This document shows positions 1 through 8,843 of a DNA stretch of 64,000 bases, piece after piece. The position numbers and the translations under genes are program-made. Source of the DNA: an uncultured Litoreibacter sp. (GTDB taxonomy: Bacteria; Pseudomonadota; Alphaproteobacteria; Rhodobacterales; Rhodobacteraceae); assembly GCF_947501785.1 (NCBI RefSeq), contig NZ_CANMXB010000001.1, positions 124,001 to 188,000 on the forward strand. Direction: 5' to 3'. The notes below the pieces were generated by a model. That model searched no databases. It was given only the letters and a program-made list of their open reading frames with translations, and was not told the origin of the DNA. The stretch's first letter is position 1; every line of letters starts with the position of its first letter.

Positions 1-30
1 TTGGATACGCTGCTGCCGAAGATCGACTAG
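1..30 (+). CDS. 3' end of an unidentified gene (partial)
   Basis: The first ten codons read as an open frame ending LDTLLPKID and a TAG stop, directly followed by a strong terminator. That supports a real plus-strand gene entering from the left. Too little is visible to name it. Confidence 0.55.
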   Translation: MDTLLPKID

Positions 31-37
31 GCTCAAG

Positions 38-69
38 GCGCGCCCGGGGGCATTCCGGGCGCGCGTTTT
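38..69 (+). terminator. Rho-independent terminator
   Basis: A perfect 10-bp GC stem (38-47 paired with 55-64) with a 7-nt loop is followed by G and TTTT. It closes the gene ending at 30. Confidence 0.85.
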
Positions 70-212
70 GCACCTATCACCAAACTTGAGAACTATGCGC
101 TTAGGCCAGTTGTTATCCGGTCGAATCCCGTCCATGATGCACCTAGGAAAGTGAGTTTTGTTGGCGCAATTATTTGGCCAATGCGGTTACCTTGGAAAGG
201 ATTTTGGAACCG

Positions 213-740
213 ATGTTTAAGTATATTCTTTTGTCACTGGCGATGATGACCACTGCGGTTCTCGGCCAGAGTTTCGATAAGCGGTTTTCGGAGGTCGCGG
301 TTGGAACGACGTTTCACTACGAGCGCAACAACGGCCGGGACTACAGCCTTACCTACTTGGGCAAGAGCGGTAAGTATCACCGGGTACGCAAGGAGAGCGT
401 GAAGGAAAACTTCATTCGCACCTATGTTTACAACGCTCAGGGCCGGCTGCATTCGATCAAGTATGACAACAGCTATACCGTGCGGTTCTCCACGAAATGC
501 GGGGACGCGATCGGCGAATGCATCTACACGTATAAGGGTCACCCGAAATACAACGGCAAGTGGAAGAAGCGCTATTGGTATGACGGCGGTAACCTGTTGA
601 CGTCCGACACTCGGATCAACGAGGACTACAACCATGTCTACAAGGTGGAGTTTACCACCGGGAACTTCCTCAAATATGAGGAAAGAGTCAGCGGCGGAAC
701 GCCGCGCTGGACCAAGTTGGTAAGAGTGACCAACAAGTAA
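213..740 (+). CDS. small exported protein of unknown function
   Basis: A 175-residue protein beginning with a clear signal peptide (MFKYILLSLAMMTTAVLGQS), so probably periplasmic. The mature part is rich in Tyr, Lys and Arg, looks beta-rich, and has two cysteines near residues 93 and 99 that could form a disulfide. I chose ATG 213 over an upstream TTG at 174 because only 213 puts the signal peptide at the N-terminus and it has an AAAGGA-like site upstream. No family was recognised. It stands alone between two terminators, so it is probably monocistronic. Base composition is slightly less GC-rich than its neighbours. Confidence 0.7.
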   Translation: MFKYILLSLAMMTTAVLGQSFDKRFSEVAVGTTFHYERNNGRDYSLTYLGKSGKYHRVRKESVKENFIRTYVYNAQGRLHSIKYDNSYTVRFSTKCGDAIGECIYTYKGHPKYNGKWKKRYWYDGGNLLTSDTRINEDYNHVYKVEFTTGNFLKYEERVSGGTPRWTKLVRVTNK

Positions 741-765
741 AGTGCGTCACAACACAACGCCTACG

Positions 766-794
766 CGCCTGCGGCAATAGTCGCAGGCGTTTTT
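766..794 (+). terminator. Rho-independent terminator
   Basis: An 8-bp stem (766-773 with 782-789), 8-nt loop and a run of five T. It ends the exported-protein transcript that stops at 740. Confidence 0.9.
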
Positions 795-848
795 CGTTTG
801 AACATCCAGCGCCGGGGCTATCTGTTAAGGGCAAAGGAGAATTGCGCC

Positions 849-1715
849 ATGAAAGATGAATACACCCCCCCGAAGGTCTGGAAGTGGGAAGCTGAAAACG
901 GCGGCGAATGGGCCAAGCTGAACCGCCCCATTGCGGGCGCCACCCATGACAAGGAATTGCCCGTCGGCAAGCACCCGCTGCAGCTTTACAGCCTTGCCAC
1001 GCCGAACGGCGTCAAAGTCACCGTCATGCTCGAAGAGCTGCTGGCCGCGGGCCACACGGGCGCGGAATATGACGCCTGGCTGATCCGCATCGGCGAGGGG
1101 CATCAATTCGGGTCGGGCTTTGTGGAGATCAACCCGAACTCCAAGATCCCCGCCATGTATGACACCGAAACCAAGACGCGGGTGTTCGAGAGCGCCTCGA
1201 TCCTGTTTTATCTGGCGGAAAAATTCGGCAACGCCTTCCTGCCGACCGACCTGAAGACCCGCACCGAGACCATGAACTGGCTGTTCTGGCTGCAGGGATC
1301 GGCCCCTTATCTGGGCGGCGGCTTCGGCCATTTCTACGCCTACGCGCCCTACAAGATGGAATACCCGATCGACCGTTTCACGATGGAGGCCAAGCGCCAG
1401 CTGGACGTGTTGGATCGGCATCTGGCGGAGAACGAGTATCTGGCGGGCGATACCTACACCATCGCCGACATGGCCACCTGCCCGTGGTACGGACGCACCG
1501 TCGCTGGCGAAAGCTACGATGCGGGGGAGTTCCTCGACGTGGGCATCTACAAGAACGTGTTCCGCTGGTACGAGCTGGTGTCAAACCGCCCTGCCTATAA
1601 GCGCGGAGCCATGGTGAACAAAACCTTCGGCCCGCTTGAAGGTCAGCTGCACGAGCGGCATGACGCGGGTGATTTTGACACCCAGACCCAGGACAAGCTG
1701 CAAGGCGAAACCTGA
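849..1715 (+). CDS. yghU: YghU-type glutathione S-transferase / disulfide-bond oxidoreductase
   Basis: A 288-residue protein, the same length as E. coli YghU. The N-terminal part (about 1-50) is the YghU-type extension. A thioredoxin-like GST domain follows, with the NPNSKIPAM cis-proline motif and the glutathione gamma-Glu contact ESAS. The all-helical C-terminal domain runs from about residue 145. Enzymes of this family bind two glutathiones and reduce disulfide bonds or organic hydroperoxides in the cytoplasm. ATG 849 is chosen because AAAGGAGA lies 8 nt upstream; the longer frame from 798 has no such site. It is monocistronic, with a terminator just upstream. Confidence 0.92.
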   Translation: MKDEYTPPKVWKWEAENGGEWAKLNRPIAGATHDKELPVGKHPLQLYSLATPNGVKVTVMLEELLAAGHTGAEYDAWLIRIGEGHQFGSGFVEINPNSKIPAMYDTETKTRVFESASILFYLAEKFGNAFLPTDLKTRTETMNWLFWLQGSAPYLGGGFGHFYAYAPYKMEYPIDRFTMEAKRQLDVLDRHLAENEYLAGDTYTIADMATCPWYGRTVAGESYDAGEFLDVGIYKNVFRWYELVSNRPAYKRGAMVNKTFGPLEGQLHERHDAGDFDTQTQDKLQGET

Positions 1716-1849
1716 TCTAAGATTAGGGGTCGGCCATGGCGAAAGCAGGATCAACGCGATCTCGAAACATGTGGCCGATCCTGAGAAGGGCGACGGAAAC
1801 CGGCATCCCTCCCGTTTGATAGACACCATCAATCGAGAGGAGACCTGAC

Positions 1850-2137
1850 ATGAAGACCCTGACTTTAATCGCGACGGCCACCACTTTGGCGCTGTCCCAA
1901 GCGGCGCCGGTCTACGCGGCAAAGGGCGACGTGCTTGACCGGATCGAGGACCGTATCGACCGGCGCGAAGACCGGATTGACCGGCAAACCAATAATGGCC
2001 CGCGCGACCTGATCGAGGACCGGATTGACCGCCGCGAAAGCCGACGGGACCGCAGGGGGTTGGACAGCCCCAACTTCGTGAACCGCTGGGAGCGTCGCTC
2101 GTGGCGCCGGATCATTCGTAACAACGCGTCGGAATGA
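1850..2137 (+). CDS. small exported protein with charged DRIEDRIDRRE repeats
   Basis: A 95-residue protein with a signal peptide (about residues 1-24, ending PVYAA). The mature chain is almost entirely Asp, Arg, Glu and Ile in imperfect repeats: RIEDRIDRREDRID, then LIEDRIDRRESRRD. The C-terminus is basic with Trp residues (about 77-88). The repeats would form amphipathic or charged helices outside the cytoplasm. Function is unknown. GAGAGGAG lies 7 nt upstream of the ATG, and a hairpin follows the stop. Short charged-repeat exported proteins occur in other Rhodobacteraceae, but I cannot name a family. Confidence 0.75.
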   Translation: MKTLTLIATATTLALSQAAPVYAAKGDVLDRIEDRIDRREDRIDRQTNNGPRDLIEDRIDRRESRRDRRGLDSPNFVNRWERRSWRRIIRNNASE

Positions 2138-2143
2138 CCCCAG

Positions 2144-2173
2144 CCCAGCGCACCCGCCTCGCGGTGCGCTGGG
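2144..2173 (+). terminator. terminator-like hairpin
   Basis: A perfect 11-bp stem (2144-2154 with 2163-2173), 8-nt loop, starting 7 nt after the stop of the charged-repeat gene. There is no T-run, so Rho-independent action is not certain. Confidence 0.55.
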
Positions 2174-2240
2174 TCGGTATACAATTGCACACCTCTAACT
2201 CACGGATATTATTATATTTTTCTTTACTTTGGGCGAGGCA

Positions 2241-2262
2241 TGACTAGGTTGCCCCTAGGTCA
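2241..2262. promoter_or_regulatory. imperfect inverted repeat before the DUF3422 gene
   Basis: TGACTAGG and CCTAGGTCA face each other over a short spacer, ending 8 nt before the start codon. It could be an operator or a leader hairpin that masks the weak ribosome-binding site. This rests on symmetry alone. Confidence 0.3.
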
Positions 2263-2270
2263 AGAAAGTC

Positions 2271-3569
2271 ATGCCGATGCCACCTGTTGAAGATCACCCG
2301 CTGCGCTATGCTTTGGCGAATGAGCTGCACGCGCGACCGTTCCCCTCCCTGACGGCCCCATGCCACGCCGCTTTTCTGGCGATAAAACAAGAGGTTGACG
2401 CCTCGGCGCGGGACCGGGATCTGGACCGGGCGCATCTGCTGACCCTGCTGGACCGGTACGGCGCGCCGCACCCTCAGCCCGGCGCCACACATTGGTTCGG
2501 CCAGCTGGGCCGGTACGAGCTGAAATGGGAGAGCCATACCGAATTTGTGACCTACACCCTGTTTGGCGACGGCGTGGCGGACCGGCCCTTTGACGGGACA
2601 ACATTTGCCGCGTTCCCCGAAGACTGGCTGGATGACGCGCCGGGCGTGCGGATGACCTCTGCCTTGGTGCGGGTCGAAAAGCACCCGGGCGACGACAAGG
2701 TCTTTGACACGCTGGGCGACTGGTTCGTGCCCGAAAGTCTGGCTTGTAGCCGGGTGCTGGATGACAGCGTCGTCATCGCGGGCGACTTCCGCATTGATGC
2801 AAGCGGGCATATGCGCTTTGCCGTCTTTGTAGGCGACGAGTGTGGCCCGCGCAGGTTGGGCCGCGTCGTGCAGCGCCTGTGCGAGATCGAGACCTACAAG
2901 TCCATGTCCATGCTGGGCCTGAGCCGTGTGCGGTCGATGGGCGGTTCGTTGACGGGCATCGACGAGACGCTGACGCACATTATGGGGCAGATGACCGGTC
3001 AGATGGCAGGGGGCACCGCGCCTGCGGACAACACCCTTGATAGCCTGCTGCAAGTGTCGTCCGAGTTGGAGGCCCTGTCAGCTAAGGCTGCCTACCGCTT
3101 TGCCGCCACCGGGGCGTATGAGACGCTGGTCAACCAGCGCATCGAGATCCTGAGGGAGGAACGCTTTCGCGGCCTGCAGACCTTCGCCGAATTTATGATG
3201 CGCCGCTTTGATCCGGCCATGCGCACCGTGAAGGCCACGGAGCGGCGGATTGCGTCCATGTCGTCGCGGGCGTCGCGCGCAAGCGATTTGCTGCGGACGC
3301 GGGTGGATGTGGAACGCTCCGCCCAGAACCAAAGCCTGCTGGAAAGCATGGACAAACGCGCCGACCTGCAGCTGCGGCTGCAAAAGACGGTCGAGGGGCT
3401 TTCCGTGGTGGCAATCAGCTACTACGCGGTCAACCTGGCGCTCTACATGGCGCAGCCCGTGGGCGACGCGGCGGGTCTGTCCAAGCTGGTGCTGGCGGCA
3501 CTTCTGACGCCGGTGGTGATCCTGGGCGTCTGGTGGATGGTGCGCCGCATCCGCGACAAGATGGAATAG
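2271..3569 (+). CDS. DUF3422 family membrane-anchored protein
   Basis: A 432-residue protein. The N-terminus (DHPLRYALANELHARPF) matches the conserved opening of DUF3422 proteins. The long central part is alpha/beta then helical (about 255-390). The chain ends with two membrane helices (about residues 378-398 and 405-425) and a basic tail RRIRDKME, so the bulk is probably cytoplasmic and tethered to the inner membrane. The biochemical role of the family is unknown. It is followed by a weak terminator and appears monocistronic. Confidence 0.85.
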   Translation: MPMPPVEDHPLRYALANELHARPFPSLTAPCHAAFLAIKQEVDASARDRDLDRAHLLTLLDRYGAPHPQPGATHWFGQLGRYELKWESHTEFVTYTLFGDGVADRPFDGTTFAAFPEDWLDDAPGVRMTSALVRVEKHPGDDKVFDTLGDWFVPESLACSRVLDDSVVIAGDFRIDASGHMRFAVFVGDECGPRRLGRVVQRLCEIETYKSMSMLGLSRVRSMGGSLTGIDETLTHIMGQMTGQMAGGTAPADNTLDSLLQVSSELEALSAKAAYRFAATGAYETLVNQRIEILREERFRGLQTFAEFMMRRFDPAMRTVKATERRIASMSSRASRASDLLRTRVDVERSAQNQSLLESMDKRADLQLRLQKTVEGLSVVAISYYAVNLALYMAQPVGDAAGLSKLVLAALLTPVVILGVWWMVRRIRDKME

Positions 3570-3578
3570 ACCACCAAT

Positions 3579-3612
3579 ATGGGGAGCAAACCCCCCATTT
3601 TCCCCGTTTTTT
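3579..3612 (+). terminator. probable Rho-independent terminator
   Basis: A 6-bp stem ATGGGG/CCCCAT (3579-3584 with 3593-3598), followed by T-rich sequence including six T at 3607-3612. It lies 10 nt after the DUF3422 stop. Confidence 0.5.
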
Positions 3613-3620
3613 CATAGATA

Positions 3621-3655
3621 TTGACAGTAGGGTCCCTAATTGCACAATATTTAGG
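3621..3655 (+). promoter_or_regulatory. sigma70-like promoter with overlapping inverted repeat
   Basis: TTGACA at 3621-3626 and CAATAT at 3645-3650 are spaced by 18 nt, about 45 nt before the gene at 3698. CCTAA (3635-3639) and TTAGG (3651-3655) form a short inverted repeat over the -10 region that could be an operator. Confidence 0.45.
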
Positions 3656-3697
3656 CGGATGTCGGAACAGGCATCCCAACAAGGGACGGAGAGACAC

Positions 3698-3982
3698 ATG
3701 GAAAATATTCTGGCACAGGTGATCGGTGGCGCAATCGGCGGGACCGCCGGCGGCAAGGTTAATCAGGGCTCCAGCATGGGCGGCATTGGCAACCTGATAG
3801 CCGGCGGCGCGGGCGGCGTTGTGGGCGGTCAGTTGCTGGGCGGTTTGCTTGGCGGGGCGGCCGGTGATGCCGGCGCAGGCATGGATATCGGCGCTATGGC
3901 CGGCAATCTGGTTGGCGGCGGCGTGGCCGGCATGGTCGTGCAGATGGTCGTCGGCATGGTCATGAAAAAGATGCGCGGCTGA
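3698..3982 (+). CDS. small glycine-zipper membrane protein
   Basis: A 94-residue protein made mostly of Gly, Ala, Val and Met, with GxxxG-type glycine-zipper runs such as IGGAIGGTAGG and LLGGLLGGAAG. It ends with MVMKKMRG. Such sequences insert in or oligomerise at membranes; the precise role is unknown. ATG 3698 is preceded by GGGACGGAGAG and lies downstream of a good promoter, so I prefer it to longer in-frame starts that would reach into the DUF3422 gene. It converges on the transporter operon across a tandem double hairpin. Confidence 0.7.
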   Translation: MENILAQVIGGAIGGTAGGKVNQGSSMGGIGNLIAGGAGGVVGGQLLGGLLGGAAGDAGAGMDIGAMAGNLVGGGVAGMVVQMVVGMVMKKMRG

Positions 3983-4002
3983 GCGCAAATTTTGCGTGGG
4001 GG

Positions 4003-4050
4003 CCAAACTCTCGAAGAGAGTTTGGAGGCAGAGTTTCGGTGAAACTCTGC
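4003..4050. terminator. tandem double hairpin between convergent genes
   Basis: Two perfect 10-bp stems lie side by side: 4003-4012 with 4016-4025 (loop GAA), then 4028-4037 with 4041-4050 (loop GGT), separated by AG. A CGCAA/TTGCG mini-hairpin precedes them at 3984-3996. The position between two convergent stop codons fits a bidirectional terminator. A second element of the same architecture, with different stem sequences, lies at 26706-26750. Confidence 0.7.
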
Positions 4051-4052
4051 GC

Positions 4053-4973
4053 CTACCGCCCCCGAATGCGCGGGTCCAATGCGTCGCGCAGCCCGTCGCC
4101 CATATAGTTCACCCCCAACACCGTCAGCGAAATCATCAGCCCCGGCCAGATGGCGCGTTCGGGGTATTGCTGCAGGAAGTCGGTGCCGTCGCGCAGCAGG
4201 CGTCCCCAGGTCGGGAAGTCGGGCGGGAAGCCAAGGCCGAGGAAGCTGAGCGCGGATTCCGTGATGATCGCCGTGGCGATGCCCAAAGTGGCCGACACCA
4301 TGATCGGCGACAGCACATTGGGCAGCACGTGGCGCGTGATCATGCGCCGGTTTGGCGTGCCTATGGACCGGGCGGCCAGCACGAATTCGCGTTCTTTCAG
4401 CGACAGCACGTCGCCGCGCACGATGCGCGCCGTCTGCATCCACGAGGTGATGCCGATGGCCGACACCATCAGGATGAAGATGCCGCCCTCGGGGCCAAAT
4501 CTCGCCGACAGCGTTTCCCGGAACAACATGATGATAACCAGCAGAAGGGGCAGCAGCGGCAGCGCCAGAAACAGGTCGGTGGTGCGCATCAGCAGCCCGT
4601 CCAACCGCTTGAAATAGCCAGCCAACACGCCGATCAGCGTGCCCAGTAGCAAGGCGATGAACATCGCCGTCAGCCCCACGGCGAGGGACACGCGACCACC
4701 CTCCATAACGCGGGCAAAGGTGTCGCGGCCCAGCTGGTCGGTGCCCATCGGGTGGCCCCAGCTGGGACCCTGGTTGCGGGATCGGATGTCGATGGTGGTG
4801 GCGTCATAGGGCCACAGCATCGGGCCGAAGATCACCCCGAACAGGATGATGGCAAAGAAGATCGCGCCCAGCATCGCGCCCTTGTGGGACTTGAACTGGT
4901 CCCAGACGTCCCACCATTGGCTGCGGGCGGGTTTGCGAATTTCGGCTGGTGTTTCCGCGGGTGTATCAGTCAT
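4053..4973 (-). CDS. peptide ABC transporter permease (DppC/OppC type)
   Basis: A 306-residue inner-membrane permease with a cytoplasmic N-terminus (about 1-35) and six predicted membrane helices. The EAA-type coupling loop reads FVLAARSIGTPNRRMITRHV, which docks on the ATPase subunits. Start MTDTPAETPAE at 4973 is chosen over a longer frame because it overlaps the stop of the partner permease by 8 bp, the usual pairing. It is the last gene of a five-gene minus-strand transporter operon. Family members import di- or oligopeptides; substrate cannot be fixed from sequence. Confidence 0.92.
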   Translation of the reverse strand: MTDTPAETPAEIRKPARSQWWDVWDQFKSHKGAMLGAIFFAIILFGVIFGPMLWPYDATTIDIRSRNQGPSWGHPMGTDQLGRDTFARVMEGGRVSLAVGLTAMFIALLLGTLIGVLAGYFKRLDGLLMRTTDLFLALPLLPLLLVIIMLFRETLSARFGPEGGIFILMVSAIGITSWMQTARIVRGDVLSLKEREFVLAARSIGTPNRRMITRHVLPNVLSPIMVSATLGIATAIITESALSFLGLGFPPDFPTWGRLLRDGTDFLQQYPERAIWPGLMISLTVLGVNYMGDGLRDALDPRIRGR

Positions 4974-5991
4974 AGCGAATCCTCGGGTCCAGCAGGCCGT
5001 AGAGCACGTCCGCCACAAGGTTGAAGAGCACGATCAGGATGGCGAAGATGAAGGTCAGCGTCTGCACCGTCGGCACGTCGCCGCCCTGAATGGCGATGAT
5101 CAGCAGCTGGCCCAGCCCGTTCACCTTGAACACCTGCTCGGTGATGATGGCGCCGCCGAAAATGCCGGGGATACCCAGCGCGATGACGGTGACAACGGGG
5201 ATCATCGAGTTGCGCAGCACATGCAGCATCACCACCGACCGTTCGCGCACGCCCTTGGCCCGCGCGGTGCGCACATAATCCTGCCCCAGATTGTCCAGCA
5301 TGGAGGCGCGCGCAAAGCGCGAGATCTGCGCGGTGATCTGCAACGCCAGCACCATGACCGGCATGATCATCTGTCGGAACTGGTATTTGAAGCTTTCCCA
5401 ATCCACGACGCGGTGGGTGGTGTCGTAGATCGACGGCAGCCACCAGAAGCTGTCATTGGGGATCATCACCGAGAAGATCACGATCACCAGCACGCCGGAG
5501 AAGAAGGGCGGCACCGAAAAGCCCACCATCGAGATGAACGTGCCGAACTGGTCGAAGATCGAATATTGTTTGTAGGCCGAATAGATGCCGATGGGCACGG
5601 CCAGGAGGATGCCCACGACATAGGCCGTGCCTACCACCCACAAGGTCTGCGGCATGCGCTGCCAGATCAGGTCCATGACGGGGGAGCGGGTCTGGTAGGA
5701 GATCAGGCGCACCTCGCCTTCGGTGCCGAGATCCCAGCCAAACCAGCCCTCCAGCGCGATGCGCGGCTCCAGCCAGAAGAACTGTTTGAGCCAGAGAAAA
5801 TATTGCACCGGCAGCGGTTCGTTGACGCCCAGCGCCTCGCGGATCTTCTCGCGGACGTCCGAGGGGATGGTCAGCGGCAGGTTCGAGGTCGGGTCGGACG
5901 GGCTCAGCTTCACAATCAGGAAGATGATGAAAGAGATGAACAGAAGCGTCGGGATCGTCAGGATCAACCGGCGGATCGTGTAGGTGAGCAT
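4966..5991 (-). CDS. peptide ABC transporter permease (DppB/OppB type)
   Basis: A 341-residue permease starting with the typical first helix (LTYTIRRLILTIPTLLFISF), then a large periplasmic loop to about residue 125 and five further helices. The EAA loop reads YVRTARAKGVRERSVVMLHV. The extended first periplasmic loop (about 75 residues) is longer than in E. coli DppB and is typical of transporters with large peptide-type binding proteins. It forms the channel with the overlapping permease gene and sits 81 bp after the binding-protein gene. Confidence 0.92.
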   Translation of the reverse strand: MLTYTIRRLILTIPTLLFISFIIFLIVKLSPSDPTSNLPLTIPSDVREKIREALGVNEPLPVQYFLWLKQFFWLEPRIALEGWFGWDLGTEGEVRLISYQTRSPVMDLIWQRMPQTLWVVGTAYVVGILLAVPIGIYSAYKQYSIFDQFGTFISMVGFSVPPFFSGVLVIVIFSVMIPNDSFWWLPSIYDTTHRVVDWESFKYQFRQMIMPVMVLALQITAQISRFARASMLDNLGQDYVRTARAKGVRERSVVMLHVLRNSMIPVVTVIALGIPGIFGGAIITEQVFKVNGLGQLLIIAIQGGDVPTVQTLTFIFAILIVLFNLVADVLYGLLDPRIRYD

Positions 5992-6072
5992 GGCAGACGC
6001 CTCGGTTCAGGTCTTTAGATTGAGGGGTAGGGCGGGGTTAACCCCGCCTTACCGGTTGTTTTCAACGCAGGC

Positions 6073-7788
6073 TTATTCGCCGATGCGGTACCAGTCTGCG
6101 ACATTCCACAGCTCGGAATCCCAGACGTTCAGCACCACGCCGCCCAGCGAGTTGGCATGGGCAGACAGACGACCGCGGTGAACCAGCGGGATCATGCCGC
6201 CGTTTTCAACGATGATGTCGTTCAGGCGTTTGCCGATCTCGGCGCGGGCCTCAAGGCCGGCGGTCGATGTCAGCTCTTTGTGCAGCGCATCAAACTCTTC
6301 GTTACAGAAGCGCGAGATGTTTTCACCCTGCCACTGCGTGGCTGGCGAAGGCGCCTTGTCGCACAGGCCGTTGCCCAGATAGGACTGCGGGTCGGTGCCG
6401 TTGAAGGTGTTGGCGTACATTTCCACATCCGCGTAGAACTTCTGGAATGTGTCTGGCGACGCCGCGTCGCCGCCGAAGAAGACCGACGCGTCGATGTTGC
6501 GCAGCTCAGCTTCGATGCCGATTTCCGACCACCACTGCTTGATCAGGGCCTGGAAGTCCTGACGCACCGCGTTGGTGGAGGTCTGGTAGACCACTTTCAA
6601 AGGCACACCGTCCTTCTCACGCACGCCATCACCATTGGTGTCGGTGATGCCCGCTTCGTCCAACATTGCGTTCGCACCGGCGATATCTTGCGTGGCGCAG
6701 TCAAACGTGTCGGATGCGAAAGCCGCAGGCGCAGGCACCCAGTTACAGCCGACCTTGCCGGCTTTGCCGTAGCCGATCTCGACCAGCAGTGGGCGGTCGA
6801 TGGCCAGCGACATGGCTTTGTAGACCGCCGGGTCACCCAGGAACGGGTGCGGGCGCACGACAGAGCGCTCATCCGGGCCAAGCGCCGGATCGGGGTTGGT
6901 GTTGTTGAGCATGATGCGCTCCACCAGCGGGCCGAAGCCTGCAACGGGCGTGCCTTTGCCGCCAGCTTCCATGGACGCGATCACGTCGGGGGCCAGCTGC
7001 AGGTTCCAGGCGTAGTCAAACTCGCCGGTTTCCATCACCGCACGGCCAGCGGCCGTTGCGTCGCCGCCGCCTTTGAACGTCACGGACGCGAAGGCGGGCT
7101 TGCCCTCGTGGCGGAAGTTCTCGTTGGCCGCCATGGTGATAACGTCATTCGGCTTGAACTCGGTCACAGTGAACGGGCCGGTGCCAATTGGGTTGAAGTT
7201 CTGCTCCGTACAGGTGGAGGCCGCGGCACCCACACAATCGGCAAACTGTGCCGCTTGCAGGATCGGGCTCTCGCCGCCGACAAATGGCCCGTATGGGAAC
7301 GGGGTCGGCTTGTCGAAGGTCACTTTGACGGTCAGGTCGTCCACGGCTTCCACATTGGTGACGCCTTCGAACTTGGTCGCCTGCGCGCAGCCGCCTTCGG
7401 GGTTCATGCAATAGTCGGCGGTGAACTTGACGTCGGCTGAGGTGAACGGCGTGCCGTCCGACCAGGTGATGCCCGGCGTGATGTTCCAGGTGATCGAGGT
7501 TAGGTCCTCGGACACGCCGCCATTGTCGACGGTTGGAATGCTGTCGACCAGCCACGCAACCAGTTCGCCATTTTCGTTGTAGCGGGCCAGCGGCTCGATG
7601 ATCATCGAGGCGGATTCAACGTCCTTGGTGCCGCCTGACAGGAACGGGTTCAGGATGGATGGCGCTTGCCAATAGATGATGGAAACGTTGCCGTCACGGC
7701 CGCGTTCGCCTTCATGGCCGTCAGCAAATGCCATTGGCGATGTCGCCAGCAATGCTGCGGCGCCCAGTAGGGCTGTTCTTAGTTTCAT
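6073..7788 (-). CDS. peptide ABC transporter substrate-binding protein (family 5)
   Basis: A 571-residue periplasmic protein with signal peptide MKLRTALLGAAALLATSPMAFA. The extracytoplasmic family 5 fold includes WSDGTPFTSADVKFT near residue 115. It captures peptides or similar solutes and delivers them to the adjacent permeases. Start 7788 has GGGAG 8 nt upstream and gives the signal peptide at the N-terminus; the frame runs open further upstream but without one. Several cysteine pairs (for example in NGDGVREKDG-flanking loops and GLCDKAP) may form disulfides and are not universal in the family. Confidence 0.93.
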   Translation of the reverse strand: MKLRTALLGAAALLATSPMAFADGHEGERGRDGNVSIIYWQAPSILNPFLSGGTKDVESASMIIEPLARYNENGELVAWLVDSIPTVDNGGVSEDLTSITWNITPGITWSDGTPFTSADVKFTADYCMNPEGGCAQATKFEGVTNVEAVDDLTVKVTFDKPTPFPYGPFVGGESPILQAAQFADCVGAAASTCTEQNFNPIGTGPFTVTEFKPNDVITMAANENFRHEGKPAFASVTFKGGGDATAAGRAVMETGEFDYAWNLQLAPDVIASMEAGGKGTPVAGFGPLVERIMLNNTNPDPALGPDERSVVRPHPFLGDPAVYKAMSLAIDRPLLVEIGYGKAGKVGCNWVPAPAAFASDTFDCATQDIAGANAMLDEAGITDTNGDGVREKDGVPLKVVYQTSTNAVRQDFQALIKQWWSEIGIEAELRNIDASVFFGGDAASPDTFQKFYADVEMYANTFNGTDPQSYLGNGLCDKAPSPATQWQGENISRFCNEEFDALHKELTSTAGLEARAEIGKRLNDIIVENGGMIPLVHRGRLSAHANSLGGVVLNVWDSELWNVADWYRIGE

Positions 7789-7811
7789 TGGTAGTCTCCC
7801 AGTTTGGTTGC

Positions 7812-8843
7812 TCATAAGTCCTCGGCTGTCGCCTTGACGGCGCTCTCGTTTACGTTGTCGTAATGGTGGCAGGACACGAAGCGGCCCGGCAGGACCTCCC
7901 GGAATTCCGGCTCTTCGCGTTTGCAAATGTCCATGACCGCCGGGCAGCGGGTGCAGAAGTTGCAGCCCGTGGGCGGGTTCGATGGGGAAGGCACGTCGCC
8001 CGTCAAAATCACCCGTTCCACGGTGCTTTCCACGCTGGGATCGGGTTCCGGCACGGCTGACAGCAGCGCTTTGGTGTAGGGGTGCAGCGGCTCGGCGTAA
8101 ATGTCGTCGCGTGGGGCCAGTTCGACGATGCGGCCCAGATACATGACGGCGACGCGGTCGGCGATGTGGCGCACCATGGACAGGTCATGCGAGATGAACA
8201 GGTAGGTCAGCCCAAGGCTGTCCTGCAGCTCTTCCAGCAGATTCACCACCTGCGCCTGAATGGACACGTCCAACGCGGCAATCGGCTCGTCGCAGACGAT
8301 AAATTTGGGGTTCAGCGCAAGCGCGCGGGCAATCCCGATCCGCTGCCGCTGCCCGCCGGAAAACTCGTGGCTGTACCGTTTCGCAAAGTCGCGGTTCAGC
8401 CCGACCTGGTCCATCAGCTCGGCCACCCGGTCCTCGCGTTGCAGCTTGGTCATTTTCAGATGCTCGCGCAGGGGTTCCGCAATGATCTCGCCCACGGTCA
8501 TGCGCGGATTGAGGGACGCCTGCGGGTCCTGGAAAATCATCTGCATGGTGGGCCGCATCTTGCGCAGCTGCTCGGGGTTGGCATGGGCGATGTCGTAGTC
8601 GTCAATCTTGACGGTGCCGTCGGTCAGCTCGTACAGGCGCAGCAGCGCGCGCCCCACGGTGGATTTGCCGCAGCCGCTTTCGCCCACCAGCCCAAGCGTC
8701 TCGCCTTCCTGAATGTCGAACGAGATGTCGTCCACCGCCTTCACCTCGCCAACCCGCCGCCGCAACAGCCCGCCGTAGATCGGGAAGTGCATCTTCAGCT
8801 GGTCTACCGAGACCAGCGGTTTCTTCGCGTTATCGAGTGGCAT
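7812..8843 (-). CDS. peptide ABC transporter ATP-binding protein (DppF/OppF type)
   Basis: A 343-residue ATPase. Visible motifs are Walker [10 protein letters not shown], signature [15 protein letters not shown], Walker [13 protein letters not shown] and switch His in FISHDLS. The C-terminal oligopeptide-transporter domain has the Cys cluster [14 protein letters not shown] seen in proteins that may bind an iron-sulfur cluster. Start MPLDNAKK at 8843 overlaps the stop of the upstream ATPase gene by 14 bp. It pairs with that ATPase to power the transporter. Confidence 0.94.
   Translation of the reverse strand: MPLDNAKKPLVSVDQLKMHFPIYGGLLRRRVGEVKAVDDISFDIQEGETLGLVGESGCGKSTVGRALLRLYELTDGTVKIDDYDIAHANPEQLRKMRPTMQMIFQDPQASLNPRMTVGEIIAEPLREHLKMTKLQREDRVAELMDQVGLNRDFAKRYSHEFSGGQRQRIGIARALALNPKFIVCDEPIAALDVSIQAQVVNLLEELQDSLGLTYLFISHDLSMVRHIADRVAVMYLGRIVELAPRDDIYAEPLHPYTKALLSAVPEPDPSVESTVERVILTGDVPSPSNPPTGCNFCTRCPAVMDICKREEPEFREVLPGRFVSCHHYDNVNESAVKATAEDL

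Noticed and set aside
6157-7440. 427-codon plus-strand frame opposite the binding-protein gene
   Set aside because: Antisense shadow of a well-supported periplasmic binding protein.
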